Of a DNA stretch of 19,764 bases, positions 1-7,255 are shown one piece after another. The notes under the pieces were generated by a model. It ran no database searches. It was not told the origin of the DNA and worked only from the letters and a program-made list of their open reading frames with translations. The stretch comes from DASPKS01 sp035628035 (GTDB taxonomy: Bacteria; Bacteroidota; Rhodothermia; Rhodothermales; Rubricoccaceae), in the NCBI GenBank assembly GCA_035628035.1, contig DASPKS010000060.1:1-19764 (forward strand), written 5' to 3'. Both the position numbers and the translations under genes were made by a program. Position 1 is the stretch's first letter. Each line of letters begins with the position of its first letter.

Positions 1-3000
1 GGGCCCTCATGCTCCAGCCCTCCGACGTCAATCGTGATGGGGAGGGGGGTGTTGTAGTCGGGGTCGCCGGGGATGCTGCCGAAGACGTATACGAACCACC
101 CGCGGCCGCCCGTGAGCGTGTCGGTGAGCGCGGCCGGCTGCCGCCACCGCTGGTTGTCGGTCCCGATGAAGTCCTCCTGGTAGGAGAGGACGTTGGGGCT
201 GCGTGTGGGGAACGTCGATCCGGGGAACCCCTGCGTGACGAGTCCGCCGAGGAGGTCGGCGTAGGTGGAGGCGGCGGGCGAGGAGAGCAGCCGCCACCCG
301 CGCTGCCCGGCGAGCTCCCGCTCGAAGCGGAGGCTCCCGGCCGTCACGCTCTTGGTGTTGGCGATGAGGTTCGTCCCGGACGCCATCGTGAGCACGCCGC
401 TCGTGAGGGTGAGCGTGCCGCCGACGGTGAGGTCGCCCGTCATCCGAAGCCCGGCCGTCCGGTTGAGTGTGAGCCCGCCGAGCTGGATCGCCGCGAGGGT
501 GAGGGCCACGCCCGACCCGCCCACCACGAGGTTCGACTGGCTCCCGCCGGCGAGGCTGCCACCCGTCTGCGCGAGCGCGCCGTTGAGCGTGAGCGTGTTC
601 GCGCCGATGGAGAGCGTCCCGCTCGTGAGGGTGAGCGTGCCGCCCACCGTCGTGCTCCCGCCGAGGCTCAGCCCGTTTGCCCGGTTGAGCGTGAGGGTGT
701 TGAGCGTGACGCCCGGCAGCGTCGTGCTTGCCCCCGTGCCCCCGACGACGACGTTCGAGGAGGCGCCGCCGGTGAGGCTCCCGCTCGCCTGTGCGACGGT
801 GCCGTTGAGCGTGAGCGTGTTCGCGCCTATGGAGAGGGCGCCGGCCGTAAGCGTGAGCGTCCCGCCGACGGTGACGCTGCCCCCGAGGCTCAGCCCATTG
901 GCCCGGTTCAGGGTCAGGTTGTTGAGTGTAACGGCCGGAAGGGTCGTGCTCGCGCCGGCGCCCCCGACCGTGACGTTCGAGGTGCTGCCCCCCGTGAGGC
1001 TCCCGCTCGTCTGCGTAATCGCCCCATTGAGGGTCAGCGTGCGCGCGCCGATGGAGAGGGCGCCACTCGTGAGGCTCAGCGTCCCGCTCACGGTGACGCT
1101 GTTGGTGAGGGAGACCCCCGCGCCGTTGTTGACGGTGAGGTTGTTTACCGTCGCAGGCAGCCCGCTCCCGGTGGCCTGCGCGGCGCTCCCGTTGTAGAGG
1201 TAGCTCGCGCCGGTGCTGAACGAGCGCGTCCCGGTGACCTGGACGTTCCCCGAGGCGCCCGACGACGTGATCCCCGCCGTCGAGCCGATCCCGAGCGTCC
1301 CGCCCGAAGCCAGCGTGAACGTCCGCGCGCCGCTGAGCACGAACGTCCCCAGGTTCAGCTGGCCCGTGCTGCTGACGCGCACGCCGACGCCGCTCGCGTT
1401 CACGTTCAGCGTGACGGTGTGGCTGCTCCCCACGACGACGCTGTCGGCGCTCGAGCTGCCCGGCGTCGTCGTGGCCGCGGCCCCCGTGTGCCCCGTCGTA
1501 GACCAGGTGGCGGCCACGTTCCAGTTCCCGCTCGCGCGGCTGTAGTAGATGGCCGCGTTCACGACGAACGCGTTGCTCGTGCCGCTCTGCGTGCCGCCGG
1601 AAGTCCGCGTCGCCGTGAGCGTGAACGTGCCGGCGTTTGAGATCGTCACGCTGTGGGAAGCGAGGACGCCGGCGGTGAACGCCGCCGTCGTGCCGCCGCC
1701 GGCCGAGAGCGTCCCGGTGGAGGTGATGTTGACCGTCTCAGTGAACCCCGTGACGGTGTTGCTGTAGGCGTCCCTGGCCGTGACCCGAATCGAGAACGGG
1801 AGGCCGGCGGTCTGCGTCGGGATGTTGCCGCCGCCCGAAGCCTGCACGAGGAAGGTGCTGAGCGCGCCCGGGTTCACCGTGCAGCTGTTGCTCGTCCCGC
1901 TCTGCGTGCCGCCCGACGTGCGCGTGGCCGTGATCGTAAACGAGCCGGTGTTGGTGATGGTCACGCTGTGGGAGGACAGGACGCCGGCCGAGAACGCCGC
2001 CGTCGTGCCCCCGCCTGAGGAAAGCGTGCCCGTCGAGGTGACATCCACCGTGCTCGTGTAGTCGGTGACGGTCGCGTTGAGGGCGTCTCGCGCGGTGATC
2101 CGGATCGAGAACGGGAGGCCGGCCGTCTGCGTCGGAATGTTGCCGCCCCCCGCCGCCTCCACGAGGAAGTTGTTCAGCAGCTGCTCCGCGACGGCGAAGG
2201 CGCCGAAGCCGGTGATCCCCGTCGCCTGGGTGGTGGTAGCTGTGCGCGTGCCTGTCGTCGTCGTGGACCAGCCTGAGCTGTAGCGGCGCACGAGGAACTT
2301 GCTCGTCGTCGCGCCGACGTCCACGTCGCCGGCGACGAAGGTGAACGTGGCGCTGTAGCTGTCGAAGACGACGCCGCCGTTGGTGAGCGTCCAGTACCGG
2401 TTCACGCTGCGGGCGCCGTCGAGGCCGGAGGTCGCGAGGTTCGGGTGGTCTCCTGCGCTCGTCGAGACGGTCGCCGTGAGGTTCCCCGCCGTCGTCACGT
2501 TGCCGAAGGTGACCGTGACGGGCCGATAGGTCGAGGCGTCGCCGATCTCGTAGGTCCGCGTCGTGGCGCCGACGGCCACGTTCTTCTGGAGGTTGCCCAC
2601 CACGTGCCCGCTCGTGCGGGCGACGCTTCCGGCCGAGCCGATGGTCAGCGTGTTCGCGTTCGTCGTGAGGGTCCCGCTCGTGAAGGTGAGCGTCCCCGTG
2701 ACGGTGGTGGACTGCGAGAGCGTGACGCCGCTGGCGTTGTTGACGGTCAGCCCCGCAATGCTGGTGGGGAGTCCGTCCCCCGTCGCCTGCGCGGCGCTCC
2801 CGTTGTAGGTGTAGGTGGCCCCCGTGCTGAAGGTGCGCGTCCCGGTGACCTGGACGTTACCGGAGGTGCCGGAGGAGGTGATCCCCGCCGCCGATCCGAT
2901 GCGGAGCGCGCCGCCGGAGTTGAGGGTGAACGTGGCGGCCCCGCCCAGCACGCTAGTCCCCATGGCCAGCGTACCGGTCGAGTTGATCGTCACATCGACG

Positions 3001-3884
3001 GCGCTCTGGCTCGCGTCTAGCGTGACGGTGTGGCTGTTCCCGATGATGACGTCGTCCCCGGCTACGCTGCCGGGGGCTCGCGGCGCGGCGCTCCCCGTGT
3101 GGCCGGTCGTCGACCAGGTGCTCGCGGAGGTCCAGCTCCCGCTCGCCCGGCTGTAGAAGGTGAGGGGGCCTGGGTTCAGGGCGACCATCTGCGCGACCCA
3201 CGTGTTCCCCGAGGGCGAGGTGGTGGTCGCCGTTCGCGTGCCGGTCGCGCCAGGCCCCCCGAAGGTCTCATCGGAGGCCCCGACGCGCACCTGGTGGTCG
3301 AAATCCCCCGAGTCCACCGTTTGCTGGCTGAAGCGGAGGCTCATGCTCGCCGGCTGCGTGAACGCCACGTTGTTGTTGATGCCGTAGAAGGCGACGAGCA
3401 TCGTGTTCGCGCTCGTCGTCGTCAGGGACGGCGCCGCCATCGACGTGGAGTTGCCAGTGGCCCCATTGTACACGTCGATCGGCGTAGCCGAGTGCACCCC
3501 GCTGTAGGCCACGATGCCGCCTGCCATGCGGTGGGGGCCGGTCGCCGTGAAGGTGTAGCTCGTCGGCTCGCTGCTGCCGGCGAACTTGTAGAAGACCACC
3601 TGCGTCCCCCCGCTCGTGTGGATCATGAGCTGGGTCCAGCCGCTGGGCACGTTCCACCCGGCACCGATGCGCGTCCGTATGACGGCCATCAGGAAGTCCC
3701 CCTGGACGACGCCGGTGGGCTTGCTGATCGTGATGGAGGTGTTGTTCGTCCAGGCGCTCGCCGTGCCGCGGAAGGCGATCCCCTGGGCCATGGCCGGCCC
3801 CAACGCCGCCCAGACGAGCAGCGCTCCCGCCCCGAGGCGGAGCAGTTTTGAAATGGGCTCGATACAGTTCTGCTTCGTGGCCAT
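1..3884 (-). CDS. Large repeat-rich secreted adhesin-like protein, C-terminus beyond window
   Basis: A single open minus-strand frame of 1294 codons runs from the ATG at 3882-3884 to the left edge without a stop, so the C-terminus is missing. Frame continuity was checked at several points (around 2340, 2819 and 1199). Residues 1-34 are a signal peptide with a hydrophobic core and an AMAQ cleavage site, so the protein is exported. Residues 35-240 form a lone beta-rich N-terminal domain. From residue 243 a module starting FYSRASGSWTSASTWS appears, and a second copy starts near residue 783. Between them are two 105-residue Ig/invasin-like repeats (573-782). Residues 937-1159 are 74-residue beta-strand repeats rich in TLTLNG and GSLxGG. 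The last visible part (GWRLLSSPA, then FPGSTFP) resembles the segment before the C-terminal end of many Bacteroidota surface proteins. The role is inferred as adhesion or matrix. A type IX secretion signal cannot be judged because the C-terminus lies outside. Overlapping plus-strand frames are shadows. Confidence 0.85.
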   Translation of the reverse strand, partial: MATKQNCIEPISKLLRLGAGALLVWAALGPAMAQGIAFRGTASAWTNNTSITISKPTGVVQGDFLMAVIRTRIGAGWNVPSGWTQLMIHTSGGTQVVFYKFAGSSEPTSYTFTATGPHRMAGGIVAYSGVHSATPIDVYNGATGNSTSMAAPSLTTTSANTMLVAFYGINNNVAFTQPASMSLRFSQQTVDSGDFDHQVRVGASDETFGGPGATGTRTATTTSPSGNTWVAQMVALNPGPLTFYSRASGSWTSASTWSTTGHTGSAAPRAPGSVAGDDVIIGNSHTVTLDASQSAVDVTINSTGTLAMGTSVLGGAATFTLNSGGALRIGSAAGITSSGTSGNVQVTGTRTFSTGATYTYNGSAAQATGDGLPTSIAGLTVNNASGVTLSQSTTVTGTLTFTSGTLTTNANTLTIGSAGSVARTSGHVVGNLQKNVAVGATTRTYEIGDASTYRPVTVTFGNVTTAGNLTATVSTSAGDHPNLATSGLDGARSVNRYWTLTNGGVVFDSYSATFTFVAGDVDVGATTSKFLVRRYSSGWSTTTTGTRTATTTQATGITGFGAFAVAEQLLNNFLVEAAGGGNIPTQTAGLPFSIRITARDALNATVTDYTSTVDVTSTGTLSSGGGTTAAFSAGVLSSHSVTITNTGSFTITATRTSGGTQSGTSNSCTVNPGALSTFLVQASGGGNIPTQTAGLPFSIRVTARDAYSNTVTGFTETVNITSTGTLSAGGGTTAAFTAGVLASHSVTISNAGTFTLTATRTSGGTQSGTSNAFVVNAAIYYSRASGNWNVAATWSTTGHTGAAATTTPGSSSADSVVVGSSHTVTLNVNASGVGVRVSSTGQLNLGTFVLSGARTFTLASGGTLGIGSTAGITSSGASGNVQVTGTRSFSTGASYLYNGSAAQATGSGLPATVNNLTVNNGAGVSLTNSVTVSGTLSLTSGALSIGARTLTLNGAITQTSGSLTGGSTSNVTVGGAGASTTLPAVTLNNLTLNRANGLSLGGSVTVGGTLTLTAGALSIGANTLTLNGTVAQASGSLTGGASSNVVVGGTGASTTLPGVTLNTLTLNRANGLSLGGSTTVGGTLTLTSGTLSIGANTLTLNGALAQTGGSLAGGSQSNLVVGGSGVALTLAAIQLGGLTLNRTAGLRMTGDLTVGGTLTLTSGVLTMASGTNLIANTKSVTAGSLRFERELAGQRGWRLLSSPAASTYADLLGGLVTQGFPGSTFPTRSPNVLSYQEDFIGTDNQRWRQPAALTDTLTGGRGWFVYVFGSIPGDPDYNTPLPITIDVGGLEHEG
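409..1074 (-). repeat. Three tandem 222-bp units coding 74-residue beta repeats
   Basis: Matching words (for example GTGAGCGTGCCGCC, read on the plus strand) recur at 409, 631, 853 and, more diverged, 1075, giving an exact 222-bp period. Each unit encodes TLTLNG, GSLxGG, SNVxVGG, LTLNRANGL and GGTLTLT strands. The close DNA similarity suggests recent duplication or unequal exchange within the adhesin gene. Confidence 0.85.
1125..1538 (-). repeat. Second copy of the ~140-residue SGNW/TWSTTGHTG module
   Basis: This copy starts YYSRASGNWNVAATWSTTGHTG and ends at LTVNN. It is parallel to the copy at 2736-3158, with shared blocks such as SSGxSGNVQVTGTR, YNGSAAQATG and LTVNN. It lies inside the adhesin gene, just before the 74-residue repeats. 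Confidence 0.8.
1539..2168 (-). repeat. Two tandem 315-bp units coding 105-residue Ig/invasin-like repeats
   Basis: Unit 1 is 1854-2168 and unit 2 is 1539-1853. Both begin FLVxAxGGGNIPTQTAGLPF and end with TATRTSGGTQSGTSN. The pattern (ARDA, SHSVT, FTxTAT) resembles Big-type immunoglobulin-like domains of bacterial surface proteins. Confidence 0.85.
2736..3158 (-). repeat. First copy of the ~140-residue SGSW/TWSTTGHTG module
   Basis: It starts FYSRASGSWTSASTWSTTGH and continues through a GDDVIIGNSHTVTLD strand pair to LTVNN. It is homologous to the module at 1125-1538. Between this copy and the Ig-like repeats lies about 190 further residues of beta-rich sequence (YEIGDASTYRPVTV, NRYWTLTN). 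Confidence 0.8.
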
Positions 3885-3973
3885 GCGGTTTTGACGAAGG
3901 GGCACGGTAAACCCCCTAGGGAGCGCCCAGCGCCAAAGGCCATACCACCGAGGGCCTGGCGTCCCTTCCAAGC

Positions 3974-4006
3974 CAAAAAGCCGCCCGGCCAGAAGGCCGA
4001 ACGGCT
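3974..4006 (-). terminator. Intrinsic terminator of the HTH operon
   Basis: Read on the minus strand, AGCCGTTCGGCC pairs with GGCCGGGCGGCT around a TTCT loop and is followed by five T residues (plus-strand AAAAA at 3974-3978). It sits 26 bp after the stop of the HTH gene and about 90 bp upstream of the adhesin start, separating the two units. Confidence 0.8.
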
Positions 4007-4031
4007 TGGAGGGTTGGCTCCGGGGTGCCGG

Positions 4032-4301
4032 CTACTCGGAGAATGCGAGGCGCCGCTCCGGCGGGGCCGCCTTGGCCGCCGGGTGGCCGCCCGTCTCGCG
4101 GATGAGCGCGAGGATACGCGGGCGGACGGCCTGCCGCGGCACGTGAGCCCCCCGCGCCCACCCCGCGACGCTCTGGCCGGAGACCCCGAGCGCGCGGGCG
4201 ACGTCGGCGTAGGAACCGAGGCGGCCGACGAGGGCGCCGACGAGCTCGGGCCATGGGTCGTCCCAGGGGGAGGGCGGCCTCGCCGCGCGGGCGGCGGTCA
4301 C
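4032..4301 (-). CDS. Small XRE/Cro-type helix-turn-helix DNA-binding protein
   Basis: An 89-residue product. The HTH lies at about residues 28-62: GSYADVARALGVSGQSVAGW has the helix-turn-helix pattern with the recognition helix at SGQSVAGWARG. The frame stays open upstream to 4697, but the upstream residues are Arg/Pro/Gly-rich shadow sequence. The GTG at 4299-4301 is preferred because it overlaps the stop of the upstream 42-codon ORF in a GTGA arrangement, with GAGGA about ten bases upstream, which is unusual for this SD-poor genome. It is likely a transcriptional repressor or antitoxin-like regulator of its own two-gene operon. That role is inferred from domain and layout only. An intrinsic terminator follows 26 bp after the stop. 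The phage, toxin-antitoxin or islet origin cannot be decided from sequence alone. Confidence 0.75.
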   Translation of the reverse strand: MTAARAARPPSPWDDPWPELVGALVGRLGSYADVARALGVSGQSVAGWARGAHVPRQAVRPRILALIRETGGHPAAKAAPPERRLAFSE

Positions 4302-4426
4302 GGCGGGAAGTCCTCGTTGTCGTGCCGCGCCCAACGGAGGAGTCCGGAAGGCACGCGGACGTAGCGGAGTTCCCAGCAGTCGCTCCTCGGGCCGGGCCGC
4401 TCGAACGGGGAGAAGTACACGTCCAT
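4298..4426 (-). CDS. 42-residue protein coupled to the HTH gene
   Basis: It reads MDVYFSPFERPGPRSDCWEL, then RYVRVPSGLLRWARHDNEDF and PP. The composition looks like a real protein (aromatic and mixed charges), unlike the Arg/Pro/Ala-rich shadow frames around it. Its TGA at 4298-4300 overlaps the GTG start of the HTH gene by four bases, a classic translational-coupling layout. The ATG at 4424-4426 is directly preceded by a GGGGG run, and an in-frame GTG at 4462 is a less likely alternative. I do not recognise the family. A cysteine and two tryptophans are present, and there is no membrane segment. By position it could be a small partner of the HTH protein, such as a toxin, effector or sensor, but nothing in the sequence proves that. 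Confidence 0.55.
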   Translation of the reverse strand: MDVYFSPFERPGPRSDCWELRYVRVPSGLLRWARHDNEDFPP

Positions 4427-4498
4427 CCCCCATAGACACCGCGGCCCCCGGCCGTGTAACACCGGCGGGTACTTTTCGCTCGGGGGCCGGAGCGCCCG

Positions 4499-4682
4499 CT
4501 ATGAGACCCCCACGCTGTAGTACTTCGTCCCGGCAGCGACGGCGAGGACGGCCGCAACGATGTGCTCCCCTTCGTCCTTCAGCACATACCGCGAGGCGCC
4601 GGCCACCGCCGCGCGGGTAGTGGGTCAGTTTGAAAACGAGCGTCGCCGCCTGCTTGGCTCTACGCACGACCCTGCAATTCAT
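4499..4682 (-). pseudogene. Frameshifted remnant of a response-regulator receiver domain
   Basis: On the minus strand one frame encodes KQAATLVFKLTHYP. After a one-base frame change near 4615-4620 the next frame encodes RAAVAGASRYVLKDEGEHIV, then AAVLAVAAG and TKYYSVGVS, with a TAG at 4499-4501. The GASxYVLKD block with its lysine and the AVxAVAAGxxYxS tail match the second half of NarL/FixJ-type receiver domains. The phosphoacceptor Asp half and the C-terminal LuxR-type HTH are both absent. An in-frame TGA at 4625-4627 blocks the second frame upstream. It is therefore called a decayed fragment, although a short ORF from the GTG at 4606 cannot be excluded. It lies between the 42-codon ORF and tRNA-Lys. 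The rest of 4427-4760 shows no gene. A TGCAAT-TC-ATTGCA dyad at 4673-4686 is the only other structure noticed. Confidence 0.5.
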
Positions 4683-4723
4683 TGCACCAATCCGCACCCG
4701 TAGACAGCGGCCCCTCTAACACG

Positions 4724-4755
4724 AAACGCCTCACACGTGCTGTGCAAGGCGTTTT
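4724..4755 (-). terminator. Hairpin downstream of tRNA-Lys
   Basis: On the minus strand AAAACGCCT and AGGCGTTT form a stem, extended by CACA/TGTG pairs in the loop region. It begins 6 bp after the 3' end of tRNA-Lys. The U-tract is short (GTTTCGTGTT), so this may be a terminator or a processing hairpin. Confidence 0.6.
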
Positions 4756-4760
4756 GGGGG

Positions 4761-4833
<73 letters not shown>

Positions 4834-4840
4834 GGCACCG

Positions 4841-4876
4841 GAAAGCTACGGTAGGGAGGGACGTGGTTCTAAAAAA
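4841..4876 (-). promoter_or_regulatory. Promoter of tRNA-Lys, Bacteroidota type
   Basis: On the minus strand TAGCTTTC (4841-4848) resembles the -7 element TAnnTTTG and starts 7 bp upstream of the tRNA 5' end. A TTTTTT run (4871-4876) sits 22 bp further upstream, in the place of the TTTG -33 element. The same -7 pattern occurs before tRNA-Cys and rpmB. Confidence 0.5.
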
Positions 4877-4900
4877 CGGCTGTGAAAACCCGGCTATGGG

Positions 4901-7183
4901 TCAGAAGTCGAGCGCGAGGCGGAGCCGAACGCTTCGCCCGGGCGCGAGGATGCCGTAAGGGCGGAAGCGGCTGAGCGGGTCCACGTACGCCTCGTCGAAG
5001 AGGTTATCGATGGCGAAGGTCGGGCGGAGCACCACCCCGCTCGGGAGGGGGAAGGCCGCGCTCAGCGAGGCATCCCACACGACGTACGCCTCGGTGGGCA
5101 CCTCCTCCGGCAGCTCGGGACGGTCCTGCGCCGCGGTGTACGTCGGACCGAACCGGGCCTCGACGTCGCGGGCCGGGCCGAGCGTCTCGGCGCGGTACTC
5201 CAGGGCAGCCTGGACGCGGGCCGGCGGGACGAACGGGAGGGGCTCGTCGGTAGCCCGGTTGATCCCCTGGGTCACGTCGCCGGAGACGTGGAGGCCGAGC
5301 CCGTGGAAGACGTGGGGGTGCACGTCGAGGCGAAACTCGGCGCCAACCAGCCGCGCGTTTGCCTGGGTGTAGTCGAAGATGGCGAAGCCAGACGTGGTGT
5401 CGACCTCGCCCGTCGGCGCGGGGAAGATGTAGTGCTCGATCTGGTTCACGAACCCGCTGACCTCGGCGTAGAGGTGCGGCGTGAGCCACCGCGCGACGGC
5501 GTCGACCGTGAGGCTGTGCTCGGAGCGGAGCGCGGGGCTGCCGCGCTCGAACCGGAGCGTCCCCTCGTGCACCCCGTTCCCGTACAGCTCGATGAGGACC
5601 GGAGCGCGGAAGGCGCGGCCGACGTTGACGGCGAAAGAGAGCGTTTCGAGGGGCCGCCACGCGAGGCCGACGGCGCCCGTGAGCGCGCGGTGGCTCCGCG
5701 ACTGCGCCGCCACGCCGAGCGGAGGCGTGTCCTCCACACTTACCCGCCGAACGTCGAATCGGAGGCCGGCGTCGAGCGTGATCCGGTCGAGCGCGTAGGT
5801 CTCGGCGACGTAAACGGCGCCCGCGATGGTTCGCGCGCCGGGCACGAGGGTCTCTTCCGCGAGCGTCTCGTTCCGCTGCGCGAACCCGTGCACGCCGAGC
5901 GTCCCGAAGAGCCGCCCGCGGGGACGGTGGTGGAAGCGCGCGTCGGCGGTGAGCGTGGTCAGGCGGAGGAAGAGCGCGGGCCCTTCGTCCTCGTGCTCCT
6001 CACCCTCGGGCTCTTCCTCCTCCCCGTGGCCATGGTCGTGGCCGAACTCGCGGCGGCGGTTCTGCTGGAGCGCCGTGATCACCTCCAGGCGGCCCGGCGC
6101 GACGGGGAGGTTCAGGCGGAGCGCGGTGCGGTCGTGCGTCACGCGCTGGTACGGCTCGCCGATGTCGAACCGGTCGACGGGCTCACTCCCCTCCTCCCCT
6201 TCCTCGGGCGGCTCGAAGAACCCGATGCGGGCTTCGTAGCGGCCGGCTTCGCCGAGGAGCGTGCCCCTCCCAACCCGGTGGCCTAACCGGAGCGTGCCGG
6301 TCCACGCGCCCTGCGCGGTGTTGGGGATGAGGCCGTCGGGCGTCCCCACCTGTCCGCTCCGCTGCGCGCCGCCGCGCACCTCGTAGTACAGGCGCCCCCG
6401 GCGGCCGGCGAGGCGGAGGTCGCCCGCACCCTGGCGCGCCCCGCTCAGCCCCGTCGCACCGGCGGTCCCTTCGAGCGGTCGCTCCACGTCGAACAGGTTC
6501 TCGGAGGTGGTCTGGATCACCCCGCCGAGCGCGTCGCTCCCGTAGAGCAGGCTCGACGGCCCGCGCACGACCTCGATCTGGTGGACGTCGGCCACGCCGA
6601 TCTCGGGGCCGTGCTCGTCGCCCCACTGCTGGCCCTCCTGGCGGATGCCGTCGGCGACGACGAGCACGCGCTGCGCCGTGAGCCCGCGGATGACGGGCTT
6701 GCCGACGGCGGGGCCGGAGCGAAGCAGCCGCACGCCGGCCACCTCGTCGAGCGCGTCGAGCGGGGAGGCGCCGGCGAGCCGCTCCACCGCCCGCGCATCC
6801 ACGACGGCGACGGCCTGCGGGGTGTCGAGGAGGTCGGCCGCCTGCGCCTTCGCGGTGACGGTGACGGGGGCGGCCTCGAAGAACGTCGGCGAGAGCGCCA
6901 CGTCGAGCGTGACGGGCACGGGGCCGAGCGTCACGCGCCGCGTCTCGCTGCGGTATCCGACGTAGCTGAAGACGACACGGACGGGCCCGGTGGTGCGGGC
7001 GTTGAGCTGGTACACCCCGGCGGTGTCGGTGATGGTGCCGGTGTCGAGATCGGGGAGGGCGACGGTGGCACCGGGGAGGGGCTGGCCGCTCTCGGCGTCG
7101 GTCAGGCGCCCCTGGAGGGTCTGGGCAGAAGCGGCGGTCGTGGTCAGTAAAACGGCCGCTCCCACGAGCAAACGGAAGGACAT
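4901..7183 (-). CDS. TonB-dependent outer-membrane receptor with His/acid-rich loop, probable metal uptake
   Basis: A 760-residue product. The signal peptide is about residues 1-20. Residues 22-100 are a carboxypeptidase-regulatory-like domain (LQGRLTDAESGQPLPGATV). Residues 118-225 are the plug, with DALDEVAGVRLLRSG, KPVIRGL and IEVVRGPSSLLYGSDALGGV. The rest is the beta-barrel, ending in RLRLALDF with a terminal Phe as expected for BamA-dependent insertion. Length and order are normal for the family. The plug carries GQQWGDEHGPEI, seen in Bacteroidota receptors of this branch. A predicted surface loop at about residues 380-400 contains HDHGHG followed by a long Glu/His run, which resembles the His-rich loops of zinc receptors such as ZnuD. 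Zinc or copper is therefore the best guess for the substrate, by inference. The upstream gene codes a small His/Cys protein, and the two are probably co-transcribed across a 72-bp gap that contains a palindrome. A T6 stretch follows the stop without a clear stem. Confidence 0.9.
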   Translation of the reverse strand: MSFRLLVGAAVLLTTTAASAQTLQGRLTDAESGQPLPGATVALPDLDTGTITDTAGVYQLNARTTGPVRVVFSYVGYRSETRRVTLGPVPVTLDVALSPTFFEAAPVTVTAKAQAADLLDTPQAVAVVDARAVERLAGASPLDALDEVAGVRLLRSGPAVGKPVIRGLTAQRVLVVADGIRQEGQQWGDEHGPEIGVADVHQIEVVRGPSSLLYGSDALGGVIQTTSENLFDVERPLEGTAGATGLSGARQGAGDLRLAGRRGRLYYEVRGGAQRSGQVGTPDGLIPNTAQGAWTGTLRLGHRVGRGTLLGEAGRYEARIGFFEPPEEGEEGSEPVDRFDIGEPYQRVTHDRTALRLNLPVAPGRLEVITALQQNRRREFGHDHGHGEEEEPEGEEHEDEGPALFLRLTTLTADARFHHRPRGRLFGTLGVHGFAQRNETLAEETLVPGARTIAGAVYVAETYALDRITLDAGLRFDVRRVSVEDTPPLGVAAQSRSHRALTGAVGLAWRPLETLSFAVNVGRAFRAPVLIELYGNGVHEGTLRFERGSPALRSEHSLTVDAVARWLTPHLYAEVSGFVNQIEHYIFPAPTGEVDTTSGFAIFDYTQANARLVGAEFRLDVHPHVFHGLGLHVSGDVTQGINRATDEPLPFVPPARVQAALEYRAETLGPARDVEARFGPTYTAAQDRPELPEEVPTEAYVVWDASLSAAFPLPSGVVLRPTFAIDNLFDEAYVDPLSRFRPYGILAPGRSVRLRLALDF

Positions 7184-7216
7184 GGATTCTCTCGGAGGGG
7201 AACGAGGACGAACCTG

Positions 7217-7251
7217 CGCCCACGCGCGTGGGCGATAGAGCCGAAAGGCTC
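7217..7251 (-). promoter_or_regulatory. 18-bp perfect palindrome plus small hairpin upstream of the TonB receptor
   Basis: CGCCCACGCGCGTGGGCG at 7217-7234 is a perfect 18-nt palindrome. Next to it GAGCC-GAAA-GGCTC (7238-7251) forms a small stem-loop. Both lie in the 72-bp gap before the receptor start. This could be an operator or an mRNA attenuation or processing element. It does not match a Fur or Zur box that I know. Confidence 0.35.
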
Positions 7252-7255
7252 GGTG

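Noticed and set aside
9..3851. Several plus-strand ORFs up to 543 codons
   Set aside because: They are antisense to the continuous minus-strand adhesin frame and have Arg/Gly/Pro/Val-rich compositions without domains. The minus-strand frame has a signal peptide and clear repeats.
3916..4697. Minus-strand ORFs of 213 and 221 codons
   Set aside because: The 213-codon frame has no recognisable motif and crosses a terminator. The 221-codon frame is real only in its last 89 codons (HTH protein); its upstream part is shadow sequence and a short piece of the response-regulator relic.
5288..6286. Plus-strand ORF of 332 codons
   Set aside because: It is fully antisense to the well-supported TonB receptor, with low-complexity charged composition.
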